A program made the position numbers and the translations under genes. A model generated the notes under the pieces. It made no database searches. It had not been told where the DNA came from and saw only the letters and a list, made by a program, of their open reading frames with translations. From Pseudoruegeria aquimaris (lineage in GTDB: Bacteria > Pseudomonadota > Alphaproteobacteria > Rhodobacterales > Rhodobacteraceae), in assembly GCF_900172235.1 (NCBI RefSeq), contig NZ_FWFQ01000005.1, forward strand, positions 87,963-151,962: a stretch of DNA of 64,000 bases, in the 5' to 3' direction. Positions 26,207-39,778 of this stretch are shown one piece after another; positions within the stretch are counted from its first letter, which is position 1; the number at the start of each line of letters is the position of its first letter.

Positions 26207-27435
26207 GAGCGATAGTCCGCGTTGATTTCGATGTAGCGATGGGTGAGATCGCAGGTCCAGACGGTGGATTTGCCGTCGCCCAGCCCCAGGTCGATCCCGA
26301 TCACGAGCTCCTGCTGCTTCATGTAGGCGGCGCCGGCGGCCTCGCTGTAGCTCTCCGCCACCCAGCCGTTCTCCGCCACCAGGATGTCGCCGAAACGGAT
26401 CGAAAGCCTGTCGCGGTCAGCGGCTGCGCCGGATTTGCCTACCGCCATGACGACGCGGCCCCAGTTGGGATCCTCGCCGGCGATCGCCGTCTTGACGAGC
26501 GGCGAGTTGGCGGTGGCCATGGCGACCTTGCGGGCGTCGGCATCGCTGGCCGCGCCGGTGACGCGGACCTCGACGAATTTCGTCGCGCCCTCGCCATCGC
26601 GCACCACCTGGTGGGCGAGATCTAGCATCACCCCGTGCAGCGCGTCGCGGAAGGGGCCGATGTTGGCGGCGGTGATCTCCTCCGCATCGGCGGCACCCGT
26701 GGCGCAGAGCAGCAGCGAATCCGAGGTGGAGGTGTCGCTGTCCACGGTGATGGCGTTGAAAGTGACGTCGGTCAGCTCCGACAGAACCTGTTGCAGCAGC
26801 GGCTGGGCAATTTTCGCATCCGTGAAGATGTAGACGAGCATCGTCGCCATGTCGGGGGCGATCATGCCGGAGCCCTTCGCGAAGCCAGAGATGGTGACGC
26901 CACCGACCCGGGCGCTGGCGCCCTTGGGGAAGGTGTCCGTCGTCATGATGGCTTCAGCGGCGTCCTTCAGGCGGTCGGGGGCCAGCCCGGCGGCCAGTTC
27001 CGCGATCTTCGCCGTGATCCTCTCGTGCGGCAGCGGCTCACCGATCACCCCGGTGGAGGCGCTGAACACGCGGGCGCGCGGCAGGCCAAGGGCTTCGGCC
27101 ACGGCGCCCGTCACCTTGTCCACGGCGTTCTGCCCGTTCTTGCCGGTGAACGCATTGGCGTTGCCGGAGTTCACGATGATCGCCGCGCCTGCGGAGGTGT
27201 CGCCGCCAAGCTTGGCCTGGCAATCCAGAACCGGCGCCGCGCGGGTGGCGGAACGGGTGAACACGCCGGCCACGGCCGTGCCCGGCGCAAGCTCCGCGAG
27301 CATCACGTCGTTGCGGCCCTGGTAGCGCACGCCCGCCGCCGTGGCGGCGAAGCGCACGCCCTTGATCGGCGGAAGCTCCGGGAAGCCGCCCGCGGGTGCA
27401 AGCGGCGAAACGATCTGTTCTTTCTGGGTGCCCAT
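26203..27435 (-). CDS. argJ: bifunctional glutamate N-acetyltransferase / amino-acid acetyltransferase
   Basis: A 410-residue enzyme of arginine biosynthesis that recycles the acetyl group from N-acetylornithine to glutamate. Conserved parts include KGVRFAATAAGVRYQGRNDV, NSGNANAFTG and the self-cleavage site GSGMIAPDMATMLV, where the proenzyme splits before Thr to form two chains. It lies 20 bases after the PpiC gene and overlaps mutT, in a ppiC-argJ-mutT run typical of Rhodobacterales. Confidence 0.96.
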   Translation of the reverse strand: MGTQKEQIVSPLAPAGGFPELPPIKGVRFAATAAGVRYQGRNDVMLAELAPGTAVAGVFTRSATRAAPVLDCQAKLGGDTSAGAAIIVNSGNANAFTGKNGQNAVDKVTGAVAEALGLPRARVFSASTGVIGEPLPHERITAKIAELAAGLAPDRLKDAAEAIMTTDTFPKGASARVGGVTISGFAKGSGMIAPDMATMLVYIFTDAKIAQPLLQQVLSELTDVTFNAITVDSDTSTSDSLLLCATGAADAEEITAANIGPFRDALHGVMLDLAHQVVRDGEGATKFVEVRVTGAASDADARKVAMATANSPLVKTAIAGEDPNWGRVVMAVGKSGAAADRDRLSIRFGDILVAENGWVAESYSEAAGAAYMKQQELVIGIDLGLGDGKSTVWTCDLTHRYIEINADYRS

Positions 27436-27455
27436 GGCTTGGCGGCTCCGGTGGA

Positions 27456-28301
27456 TCAGTTCTCGATCAGGTCGGTGTTGCGGATCATCGAGGGGTCGAT
27501 CGCGCTTACGTCCGCGCGTTCGACGTCGGTCGAGCCGTTGAGCGAGGCGATGTATTCCTCCACCACCTTCTGCTCAAGGTCGGCGCGCAGTTCGCCTTCC
27601 AGATCCGCGTAGGCCGGGGGCTGGCTGTCGCGGGTTTCGTTCAGCAGGATCACGTGCCAGCCGAACTGCGTCTGCACCGGCTCGGAGACCTGACCCGGCT
27701 CAAGCTGCGTCACCGCCTGCTCGAAGGGCGGCACCATCATGCCGAGGCCGAACCAGCCGAGCTGGCCGCCGTTGGGGCCGGATGGGCCGGTCGATTTCTC
27801 CATCGCCGTGGCGGCGAAATCGGCGCCCTCGTCGACCATCTTCTTGATCTCGGCGGCTTCTTCCTGCGTCGGCACGAGGATGTGGGAGGCGTTGAACTCC
27901 GGCTGCGGCTGGAATTCGGCGATGCGGGCCTCGTAGGCCTCCTTCACCATCTCCTCGGTGACGCCGGCCTTGATGGCGGCATCCAGCGCGGCCCCGGCTT
28001 CGAGGCTGCGCGCGGCGTTCTCGGCGGCCAGGGTGATGGCGGGCGGCACGTCTTCCAGCGCGGCAGCGAGCACGGCCTGCTGGATCAGGTTCTCGAGCAG
28101 GCCCTCGAACAGCGCGTCGTCGGGCGCGGACTGATACTGCTCGGGCAGGGTGGCCCGGGCGGCGATGATGTGGCCCAGCGTGATGTTCTTTCCGGCGACG
28201 GTGGCGAGCACGGTATCCGCCGTGACTTCCTCCGCGACGGCGGGCGCAGCGAGGACGATGGCGCAGATGGCGCCGAGCATCAGGTTGGGGCTTTTGGGCA
28301 T
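27456..28301 (-). CDS. periplasmic peptidyl-prolyl isomerase, parvulin (PpiC/SurA) type
   Basis: A 281-residue exported foldase. A signal peptide (about residues 1-23, ending PAVAEE) is followed by a helical chaperone-like segment and one parvulin domain ([47 protein letters not shown]). It probably helps fold outer-membrane proteins in the periplasm. The ATG at 28301 begins the signal peptide; 15 codons upstream in the same frame are not signal-like. It is divergent from secA, so an export-related pair shares a 187-bp control region. Confidence 0.88.
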   Translation of the reverse strand: MPKSPNLMLGAICAIVLAAPAVAEEVTADTVLATVAGKNITLGHIIAARATLPEQYQSAPDDALFEGLLENLIQQAVLAAALEDVPPAITLAAENAARSLEAGAALDAAIKAGVTEEMVKEAYEARIAEFQPQPEFNASHILVPTQEEAAEIKKMVDEGADFAATAMEKSTGPSGPNGGQLGWFGLGMMVPPFEQAVTQLEPGQVSEPVQTQFGWHVILLNETRDSQPPAYADLEGELRADLEQKVVEEYIASLNGSTDVERADVSAIDPSMIRNTDLIEN

Positions 28302-28339
28302 ATTTGTTTCCTCTGGGCGACACGCGGAGGTGCGTGACG

Positions 28340-28368
28340 TTGACACTATCTATGCAGGCCCTTACATC
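28340..28368 (+). promoter_or_regulatory. candidate sigma70 promoter of secA
   Basis: TTGACA at 28340-28345 (consensus -35), a 17-base spacer and TACATC at 28363-28368. The predicted leader to the secA ATG is about 110 bases and stays open in the secA frame. Confidence 0.6.
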
Positions 28369-28488
28369 GCTGAAAGGTCTGCGATGGCCGGTCCGCGCTT
28401 TTTCGCCGTTCTATGGGCGATGCGGCAGGCAGGCAAGCGGCTCACCGCACAGGACCACACATGGATAATCGCCGCAAGCAGAGAGAAC

Positions 28489-31224
<2,736 letters not shown>

Positions 31225-31252
31225 GGCGATTGTTGCCCAAAAAGCATGAAAT

Positions 31253-31289
31253 CCGGCCGGAGATCCGCAATTGATCCCCGGCCGGTCAT
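31253..31289 (+). terminator. possible hairpin terminator after secA
   Basis: CCGGCCGG at 31253-31260 and 31278-31285 can pair around an inner GATC/GATC, followed only by TCATAATT. The weak T-tract makes intrinsic termination uncertain. Confidence 0.35.
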
Positions 31290-31349
31290 AATTCCACCCG
31301 ATTTCCCTGCCATCACACCCTCTGATCCCGTGTTCGGAAGAGGTGCCCC

Positions 31350-32336
31350 ATGGCAAGCCAACGCAGATATTCCCTGATCGCATCCGCGACCGTGCTGACG
31401 GCCCTGCTGGCCATGGGCGTGATGCAATCCGATGCCATCGCCTCCCGTTTCGTCACAGCCTCCGCTCCGCAGGGCGCCACGCCGGCCCACCAACCCGTGG
31501 AGACGGCGCATGGCGGCGCGCTGTCCGTGCCGCGCGATCCCGAGGCTTCGGTGGTCTTCGGTGCCGCTCCGCTGCGCGCGCCGGCGTTGCCCGAGGGAAG
31601 CGCCGAACCCGACGCCCGCCGGACGGCGCAGCCCGTGCTGAGCGCCTTCGGTCTGCCCTGCACCCCGCGCCTTGCGGCAGCGCCGGCGCCGGGCGGCATG
31701 GTTGCCGTGCAGCTTTCCGCCCCCTGCGAACCCGAGCGCTTCTTCACGCTGACCCAGGGCGATCTGGCCTTCACCGACATGACGAGCGTGACGGGCGATT
31801 TCGCGGTCACCTTGCCGGCACTTTCGCAGGACGTCGCGCTCGACGTGCGCTTCGAGGATGGCAGCCGTCTGTCCACCGCCCTGCGCGTCGAGGATGCCGC
31901 GCTGTTCGATCACGTGATCCTGCAATGGCAGGGGGAGGCCGGCCTCTCCATCCATGCGCTCGAATTCGGGGCCCGCTACGGCGAGAAGGGCCACGTCAGC
32001 GCGGCCTCGCCGCGGGATCCGAGCTTTGCCGCACGGGCGCTGGGCGGCTTCATCACCGAGCTGGGCGCCCGCGACCTGAACCACACCCGCCGGGCGGAGA
32101 TCTACAGTTTCCCGAGCGGCCTGATGGGGCGCAGCGGGCTTGTGCGGCTGAGCGTCGAGGCCGAGGTGACGCCGGCCAACTGCGGCCAGGACCTGGCCGC
32201 CCGCAGCACCCAGATCCGCGCAGGTGCCGCCGAGCCGAGTGTCGAGATCGCGCTCGCGATGCCCGATTGTTCCGCCGTCGGCGATTATCTGGTGTTGAAA
32301 AACCTGCTGCGAGACCTGAAGATCGCCCGAAACTAG
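31350..32336 (+). CDS. exported or anchored hypothetical protein downstream of secA
   Basis: A 328-residue protein that I cannot assign to a functional family. It has an N-terminal membrane or signal segment (about residues 8-28, starting YSLIASATVL), a low-complexity Ala/Pro region, and then a beta-rich periplasmic part with four cysteines that could form disulfides (in LPCTP, SAPCEPE, ANCGQD and MPDCSA). GGAAGAGG precedes the ATG. It ends 21 bases before the PBP-OmpA gene, so both are probably co-transcribed. A translocase label based only on its position after secA would not be supported. Confidence 0.7.
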   Translation: MASQRRYSLIASATVLTALLAMGVMQSDAIASRFVTASAPQGATPAHQPVETAHGGALSVPRDPEASVVFGAAPLRAPALPEGSAEPDARRTAQPVLSAFGLPCTPRLAAAPAPGGMVAVQLSAPCEPERFFTLTQGDLAFTDMTSVTGDFAVTLPALSQDVALDVRFEDGSRLSTALRVEDAALFDHVILQWQGEAGLSIHALEFGARYGEKGHVSAASPRDPSFAARALGGFITELGARDLNHTRRAEIYSFPSGLMGRSGLVRLSVEAEVTPANCGQDLAARSTQIRAGAAEPSVEIALAMPDCSAVGDYLVLKNLLRDLKIARN

Positions 32337-32357
32337 AGGGCAGCAACAGGCACCACC

Positions 32358-33929
32358 ATGGCGATCCTGCGTGCGGCGTTCAGCGCCGCACTTTTCCTTT
32401 TTGTCAGCCTCGCTGCGCCGGCAGCGGCGCAGGACGTGACGCTTTCCGCCAAGGGGGGCGGGCTTTCGGTGAGCGGAACGCTGCTTTCGTTTGACGGGGA
32501 GTTCTACCGCGTCCAGACGGAGTTCGGGCCGCTCGTTCTCGACGGGTCCGGGGTGGATTGCTCCGGCCCCGGCTGTCCGGATCTCGAAACGTTCGTCGCG
32601 CGGATCACCGTGGCCGGGGACGAAATGCTCGGCGCGGAGCTGATGCCGCTGCTGCTGGAGGCCTATGCGCAGGAGCGTGGGCTGAAGATCCGCCGCATCG
32701 TCAGCGACGATCGCAATTTTCACTACGTGCTCTGGGAAGAGGGCTCCGGCTCGCCCGTGGCCGAGATCGCCTTTCACCTCGGCACCACGGTGCAGGGATT
32801 CGGGGATCTGCTGCGCGATCAGGCCGATATCGTGATGGCCGCGCGCGAGATGACGCGCGAGGAACTCGCCGCCGCGCGCGAAGCCGGGCTGGGGGGGCTG
32901 AAGGCCGCCGCCCGTGGGCGCGTGATCGCGCTGGACGGGCTGGCGCTGCTGGTGGCCCCGGAGAACCCGGTGCAGGGGCTTTCGCTGGCGCAGGCACGGG
33001 CGGTGCGGGCGGGGCTTGTTGCGAACTGGGCCGATCTCGGCGGTGCGGATGCGCCCATCGTGCTGCACGCCCTCGCCGCGGACTCCGGGCTGGAGCAGGC
33101 GATCTCCAACCGGCTGGAACCCCTCGGGGGCATCGCCGTCACGCGGCACCAATCCTTGGCCAGCCTTGCCGATGCGGTGGCGCGCGATCCGCTGGCCTTG
33201 GGGTTCGGCACGTTGACGGAACAGGGCAACGCGCGGCCCCTGGATCTGATCGGCGCCTGCGGGCGGGCCTTTCCGAAAGGGGCCCATGCGATCAAGGCCG
33301 AGGATTATCCGCTCACCCTGCCGCTTCTTCTCTACACGCCGCCGCGCCGGTTGCCGAAATTCGCTCGCGGTTTCCTGCGCTACCTGAACACGGCCCCGGC
33401 CCAGGCGCTTATCCGGGCCAACGGTTTCGTCGATCTGGACGCCGAGCGGGCGCCCCTCTCCGGGCAGGGGGACAGGCTTGCCGCCGCCATCCTGAACGCC
33501 GGCGCGGAGGTGCCGCTCGGCGAGCTGCAGCGCATGGTCACCGCGCTTGCCGGCTACGAACGGCTGACCACGACCTTCCGTTTCGAAACCGGCTCATCGG
33601 TTCTGGACGCGCAATCGCGCACCAACGTGCTGTTGCTGGCCGAAGCGCTGGAGGCCGGGCGGTATGACGGCCAGACCCTCGTCTTCGTGGGTTTCTCCGA
33701 CGGAGAAGGTGCGGCGGCCACGAACCGCCAGATCTCGGAGAACCGCGCGCGCCGGGTGCGTGACGCGGTGCGCCGGGCCGCACGGGCCTTGCCGGAGGGC
33801 GGTGTGAGGATGCGCACGGAGGCCTTCGGCGAGGCCATGCCTATGGCCTGCGACGAGAGCGGGATCGGGCGCCAGATCAACCGCCGCGTGGAAGTCTGGG
33901 TCGGGCCGAAGATGGATCAGGACGGCTAG
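32358..33929 (+). CDS. PstS-like substrate-binding domain fused to an OmpA domain
   Basis: A 523-residue exported protein with signal peptide (ending APAAAQ). Residues about 70-360 resemble a PstS/phosphate-type periplasmic binding protein (ITVAGDEMLGAELMPLLL, AREMTREEL, a ligand-lobe arrangement ending with YLNTAPAQALIRANGFVD). Residues about 395-520 are an OmpA-like peptidoglycan-binding domain (FRFETGSSVLD, FVGFSDGEG, ISENRARRVRDAV, GRQINRRVEVWV). The fusion would hold a solute- or signal-binding domain on the cell wall. Its stop overlaps the convergent radC by 4 bases. The ligand is unknown. Confidence 0.85.
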   Translation: MAILRAAFSAALFLFVSLAAPAAAQDVTLSAKGGGLSVSGTLLSFDGEFYRVQTEFGPLVLDGSGVDCSGPGCPDLETFVARITVAGDEMLGAELMPLLLEAYAQERGLKIRRIVSDDRNFHYVLWEEGSGSPVAEIAFHLGTTVQGFGDLLRDQADIVMAAREMTREELAAAREAGLGGLKAAARGRVIALDGLALLVAPENPVQGLSLAQARAVRAGLVANWADLGGADAPIVLHALAADSGLEQAISNRLEPLGGIAVTRHQSLASLADAVARDPLALGFGTLTEQGNARPLDLIGACGRAFPKGAHAIKAEDYPLTLPLLLYTPPRRLPKFARGFLRYLNTAPAQALIRANGFVDLDAERAPLSGQGDRLAAAILNAGAEVPLGELQRMVTALAGYERLTTTFRFETGSSVLDAQSRTNVLLLAEALEAGRYDGQTLVFVGFSDGEGAAATNRQISENRARRVRDAVRRAARALPEGGVRMRTEAFGEAMPMACDESGIGRQINRRVEVWVGPKMDQDG

Positions 33930-34687
33930 AGATACCCTTCGGCACGGAAGCTGACTTCGCGCTCGTGGCCGATCACGAGGTGATCGTGCAACGTAAGCCC
34001 CAGCACCTCCGCGGCGGCCTGTACCTGCTGCGTCATCGTGATGTCGGCCTGGGAGGGGGTGGGGTCGCCGGAGGGGTGGTTGTGCACGAGGATGAGCGCG
34101 GAGGCGTTGAGCTCCAGCGCCCGTTTCACCACTTCGCGCGGATAGACGGGCACGTGATCCACCGTGCCGCGGCCCTGTTCCTCATCGGCGATCAGCACGT
34201 TCTTGCGATCCAGGAACAGGACGCGGAACTGCTCCGTCTGCCGATGGGCCATGCAGGTATGGCAGTAGTCGAGCAGGGCGTCCCAGCTCGAAATCACGTT
34301 GCGGTGCATGGCGCGCGAGCGGGCGAGCCGGTGCGCCACGGCCTCGACGATCTTGAGATCGGTGATGGTTTCGTCCCCGATGCCCTTCACCTTGCGCAGG
34401 ATCTCGGGCGGAGCGGAGACGACGGCGGCGAAACTGCCGAAGGTCTCCAGCAGCATCCGCGCCACCGGCTTCACGTCCTTGCGGGGCAGCGCGCGGAAGA
34501 GCAGCAGTTCGAGCAGCTCGTAATCGGGCAGCGCATCGGCGCCGCCCACCATGAAGCGCTCCCGCAGGCGGCGGCGGTGCTCCGTGATGTAGGAGGGCAG
34601 CCGGCCCGCGGGCAGGGGCTGCGCCGGCGCCTCATCGTCGGCAAGAAAATTCATCTGCGTTTCGGCAAAGCTGTTCTTCCGGCTCAT
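33926..34687 (-). CDS. radC: RadC/MPN-domain JAMM protein
   Basis: A 253-residue protein with an N-terminal helix-hairpin-helix-like region (VKGIGDETITDLK) and a C-terminal JAMM metalloprotease-like motif HNHPSGDPTPSQAD. Originally named for DNA repair, but that role was not supported later; the JAMM fold suggests a metal-dependent hydrolase. Length and motif are complete. It is convergent with the PBP-OmpA gene and downstream of dnaJ. Confidence 0.92.
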   Translation of the reverse strand: MSRKNSFAETQMNFLADDEAPAQPLPAGRLPSYITEHRRRLRERFMVGGADALPDYELLELLLFRALPRKDVKPVARMLLETFGSFAAVVSAPPEILRKVKGIGDETITDLKIVEAVAHRLARSRAMHRNVISSWDALLDYCHTCMAHRQTEQFRVLFLDRKNVLIADEEQGRGTVDHVPVYPREVVKRALELNASALILVHNHPSGDPTPSQADITMTQQVQAAAEVLGLTLHDHLVIGHEREVSFRAEGYL

Positions 34688-34740
34688 GCCGCAAGTCTGG
34701 CCCGATTCCCTTTAGGCGGTGTTAACCGTGATCCGCATGT

Positions 34741-34773
34741 GAAAACGGCGCCGCTCCGGTTGGAGCGGCGCCG
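34741..34773 (-). terminator. intrinsic terminator after dnaJ
   Basis: A perfect 12-bp stem CGGCGCCGCTCC / GGAGCGGCGCCG with loop GGTT. Read on the minus strand it is followed by TTTTC, as expected for the end of the dnaK-dnaJ transcript. Confidence 0.85.
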
Positions 34774-34830
34774 CCTTGGTTGCGGGCAATGGGCGCGGGC
34801 CCTTTCTGCGCGCCCGGGGCCGTGCGGCCG

Positions 34831-35979
34831 TCAGCCCTTCATGCTGTCCCAGAAATTCTTCACCGAGGCGAAGAAGCTGGAACTGTTCGGGTTGTTGTCC
34901 GCGGCGATCCCGTCGAACTCGCGCAGAAGTTCCTTCTGGCGGGCGGTGAGGTTCACCGGGGTTTCCACGGCCAGTTCGATGAACATGTCCCCACGGCCGG
35001 CGCCGCGCAGGGCGGGCATGCCTTTGCCGCGCAGGCGCATCTGCTTGCCGGACTGGCTGCCAGCCGGGATCTTCACCCGGGAGCGGCCGCCTTCGATGGT
35101 CGGCACCTCGATTTCGCCCCCGAGCGCGGCCGTGGCCATGCTCACGGGCACCCTGCAGAACAGGGCGGTGCCGTCGCGTTCGAAGATCTTGTGCTCGCGG
35201 ACCTCGATGAAGATGTAGAGATCCCCGGCAGGCCCGCCGCGCAGGCCGGCCTCGCCCTCGCCGGCGAGCCGGATCCGGGTGCCCGTCTCCACGCCGGCTG
35301 GGATGTTCACCGAAAGGGCGCGTTCCTTCTCGACACGGCCCGAGCCGCCGCAGCCCTTGCAGGGATTCTTGATCATCTGGCCCATGCCGCCACAGGTGGG
35401 GCAGGTGCGTTCGACGGTGAAGAAGCCCTGCTGCGCCCGGACCTTGCCCATGCCCGAACAGGTGGGGCAGGTCGTCGGTTCCGCACCGCCTTCCGCCCCG
35501 GTGCCGCTGCAGTCATCGCAGGCCACCGAGGTGGGCACGTTGATCGTTTTCTGGACGCCGGCGAAGGCTTCTTCCAGATCGATGCGAAGGTTGTAGCGCA
35601 GGTCGGAGCCGCGGGTGGCCCGCTGCCGGCCACCGCCGGCGCGCCCGCCCATCATGTCGCCGAAGAGATCGTCGAAGACATCCGAGAAAGCCGAGGCGAA
35701 ATCGCCGTGGCCGCCGCCGAAACCGCCGCCCGGACGCCCGCCACCCATGCCACCTTCGAAGGCGGCGTGGCCGTAGCGATCATACGCGGCGCGCTTGTCG
35801 GCGTCCTTGAGGACGTCGTAGGCCTCGTTCACTTCCTTGAACTGCGCTTCCGCATCCGGATTGTCTGCGTTGCGATCGGGATGCAGCTCCTTGGCCTTCT
35901 TGCGGAAGGCCTTCTTGATCTCGTCGGCGGAAGCGCCCTTCTGGATCCCCAGCAGTTCGTAGTAGTCTTTCTTCGACAT
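34831..35979 (-). CDS. dnaJ: chaperone DnaJ (Hsp40)
   Basis: A 382-residue co-chaperone that delivers substrates to DnaK and stimulates its ATPase. It has a J domain ([16 protein letters not shown] in LHPDRN), a Gly-rich linker ([14 protein letters not shown]), the four CxxCxGxG zinc repeats ([41 protein letters not shown]) and the C-terminal domains. The ATG at 35979 gives the standard [11 protein letters not shown] start. It lies 85 bases after dnaK. Confidence 0.97.
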   Translation of the reverse strand: MSKKDYYELLGIQKGASADEIKKAFRKKAKELHPDRNADNPDAEAQFKEVNEAYDVLKDADKRAAYDRYGHAAFEGGMGGGRPGGGFGGGHGDFASAFSDVFDDLFGDMMGGRAGGGRQRATRGSDLRYNLRIDLEEAFAGVQKTINVPTSVACDDCSGTGAEGGAEPTTCPTCSGMGKVRAQQGFFTVERTCPTCGGMGQMIKNPCKGCGGSGRVEKERALSVNIPAGVETGTRIRLAGEGEAGLRGGPAGDLYIFIEVREHKIFERDGTALFCRVPVSMATAALGGEIEVPTIEGGRSRVKIPAGSQSGKQMRLRGKGMPALRGAGRGDMFIELAVETPVNLTARQKELLREFDGIAADNNPNSSSFFASVKNFWDSMKG

Positions 35980-36007
35980 TTGGAATGTCCCCCTTGGGAC
36001 CAAGTAA

Positions 36008-36038
36008 AAGGCCGGCCCGGTTGCACCAGACCGGCCTT
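36008..36038 (-). terminator. hairpin between dnaK and dnaJ (possible partial terminator)
   Basis: AAGGCCGG pairs with CCGGCCTT around a 15-base loop, with TTTACTT following on the minus strand. It could lower dnaJ relative to dnaK or mark an mRNA processing point. Confidence 0.5.
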
Positions 36039-36064
36039 CTGAGGTCCTGTGTCAGGCCCTCATC

Positions 36065-37984
<1,920 letters not shown>

Positions 37985-38091
37985 GATGTTTACCCTTTTC
38001 TTTGGCGATGTGCAGGAGCCGGACCCCCTTCTGAGGCATCGCGGTTCCGATCCCAGTTACGACCGGGCAGCTACCCGATCAGGCTTCCCGG

Positions 38092-38123
38092 CGTATATAA
38101 GGAGGGGGCAATGACGCTGCAAG
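38092..38123 (-). promoter_or_regulatory. candidate heat-shock (RpoH-type) promoter of dnaK
   Basis: On the minus strand CTTG (38123-38120), an 18-base spacer and CTTATATACG (38101-38092). It matches the element before hslO almost base for base and leaves a leader of about 100 bases before dnaK. Confidence 0.7.
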
Positions 38124-38191
38124 CGTTGGAGGCGCTCTGAAGGTGGCCAAAATCGCCAAAAAAATGCGGTGCTGTGCAGCGGGGGAACGGA

Positions 38192-38803
38192 ATGGGCAGG
38201 CAGGCGACGATTTGCGTGCGGGGATTCGAGATCCACGAAGGGTATCTGGATCCCTCACGGCAGCAAGCGATGGTGGAGGACCTGCGCGCCGTGCAGGCGG
38301 AAGCGCCGCTGTTTTCCCCGATGACGCCCTATGGCCGGCCGATGTCGGTGCGGATGACCTCGGCGGGAAAATACGGCTGGTTCTCCGATCGCCGCGGCTA
38401 CCGCTACGTGACGGAACACCCGCAGGGCCGGCCCTGGCCACCGATCCCCGAAAGCGTGCTGGGCGTCTGGCGGGATCTCGTCTCGCACGAACGCGCGCCG
38501 GACTGCTGCCTCGTGAATTTCTATTCGGAAGCCGCCCGCATGGGGATGCACCAGGACAAGGACGAGGCTGATTTCTCCTGGCCCGTCGTTTCGATCTCGC
38601 TGGGCGACGAAGGGCTGTTCCGGATCGGCAACCGGACGCGCGGCGGCAGCACGGAATCCCTCTGGCTGCGGTCTGGCGATGTCGTCGTGATGGGGGGCGA
38701 GGCGCGGCTGACCTACCACGGCGTAGACAGGATCCGGCCCGGCACCTCGAGCCTTCTGAAGAACGGCGGGCGGATCAACCTGACCCTTCGGGTGGTGGAC
38801 TGA
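38192..38803 (+). CDS. alkB: AlkB-type 2-oxoglutarate/Fe(II) dioxygenase
   Basis: A 203-residue dioxygenase that reverses alkyl damage in DNA or RNA by oxidative demethylation. The metal ligands are seen in MHQDKDE (His and Asp) and the YHGVDR His; the 2-oxoglutarate-binding arginines lie in RINLTLR. The ATG at 38192 has GGGGGA 6 bases upstream; a GTG six codons earlier is less likely. It is divergent from dnaK and convergent with the ABC-2 permease. Confidence 0.92.
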   Translation: MGRQATICVRGFEIHEGYLDPSRQQAMVEDLRAVQAEAPLFSPMTPYGRPMSVRMTSAGKYGWFSDRRGYRYVTEHPQGRPWPPIPESVLGVWRDLVSHERAPDCCLVNFYSEAARMGMHQDKDEADFSWPVVSISLGDEGLFRIGNRTRGGSTESLWLRSGDVVVMGGEARLTYHGVDRIRPGTSSLLKNGGRINLTLRVVD

Positions 38804-38815
38804 GCCCCAGCCGCC

Positions 38816-39637
38816 CTACTGCGTGGCGCTCCAGCTGAGCGAGGCTTTCTTGCGGGTGTAGAACTCGAGCAGCATACCGATGCCAAGAAGCACGATCGAT
38901 ACGATCAGCGCATATTTCCACGAGGAATTGTGCGGGAAGTAATTGATGAACATGTAGCCCCGCGCCTGATCGATCGTGTGGAACAGCGGGTTCCAATCGA
39001 AGATCGCGAGCATCCATGCGGGCAGAGAGTTGGCGACGAACATCTTTCCGGAGGTGATCATGTTGGCTCGCGTGTAGATGCGCACGAGCGTCTGCGTCAG
39101 CGTCGGCGCCCAGGGTTTCATCGCGAGGAAGATCAGCCCGACGGCGACGCCGAAGAACCAAGCGAGCAGGAACATGCCGAACACGCCGACCGGATCGTAG
39201 ATGTAGATCCGCGCGAACAGCACGTTGTAGAAATAGAGCATGAGAATGACGGCCAGCACCGAAACGTAGAGCGAACTGAGCGCCGTGGAGGCCACGGAAA
39301 TACCCGTGTTCATCGGCGCATGTTTCATCATCGGCGAGGTGGGGCCCTCGGAGTTGGCGATCGTGTTCACCACCCGGATATGGGTGAGGTAGAGAAAGAC
39401 GCCGGACAGGATGTAGAGAAAGAAATCGCCCCGGATCGTGGTGCCCCGCAGCCCCAGCACGAGGAACATGACCATGAAGACGGCGAGCATGATGAAGGCC
39501 TGCAGGATCGTCACCCCGATGGAGACGAAGGCGTTCCTGTGCTTGTCCCGCACCTTTCGCACGGCGGAGTGATAGATGAGTGCAAGGGTTCCGAACGCCG
39601 CTTCGAAGCCGTTTTTCTTTGCCTTGCTGCCAAACAT
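38816..39637 (-). CDS. ABC-2 type polysaccharide export permease (Wzm/KpsM-like)
   Basis: A 273-residue inner-membrane protein with about six hydrophobic segments (for example FIMLAVFMVMFLVLGL and VSVLAVILMLYFYNVLF). The layout resembles the permease of ABC-2 exporters for capsule or O-antigen polysaccharides. The matching ATPase is not in the window, which is unusual since the two normally adjoin. It is divergent from cysQ and close to the glycosyltransferase cluster, which supports a surface-polysaccharide role by context. Confidence 0.75.
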   Translation of the reverse strand: MFGSKAKKNGFEAAFGTLALIYHSAVRKVRDKHRNAFVSIGVTILQAFIMLAVFMVMFLVLGLRGTTIRGDFFLYILSGVFLYLTHIRVVNTIANSEGPTSPMMKHAPMNTGISVASTALSSLYVSVLAVILMLYFYNVLFARIYIYDPVGVFGMFLLAWFFGVAVGLIFLAMKPWAPTLTQTLVRIYTRANMITSGKMFVANSLPAWMLAIFDWNPLFHTIDQARGYMFINYFPHNSSWKYALIVSIVLLGIGMLLEFYTRKKASLSWSATQ

Positions 39638-39778
39638 TCACGTTTTCCCTGCCGGATGGGGCCATTGTGCCACATTTATCGCCGGGAATTCTTGTTGTTC
39701 CCTTAGCGAGGAACGATAAAAAAGAAGTTGTTTGTTTACAATAGACCGGCCCCGAGGGGCCGTAAAAGGAGTAAGTGC

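Noticed and set aside
28384..28488. In-frame extension of secA by 35 residues from ATG 28384
   Set aside because: The extension is not SecA-like and the ATG at 28489 gives the usual N-terminus; an untranslated leader explains the open frame.
31350..32336. Calling the gene after secA a translocase component
   Set aside because: Only its position suggests this; it has no Sec, Tat or YidC features.
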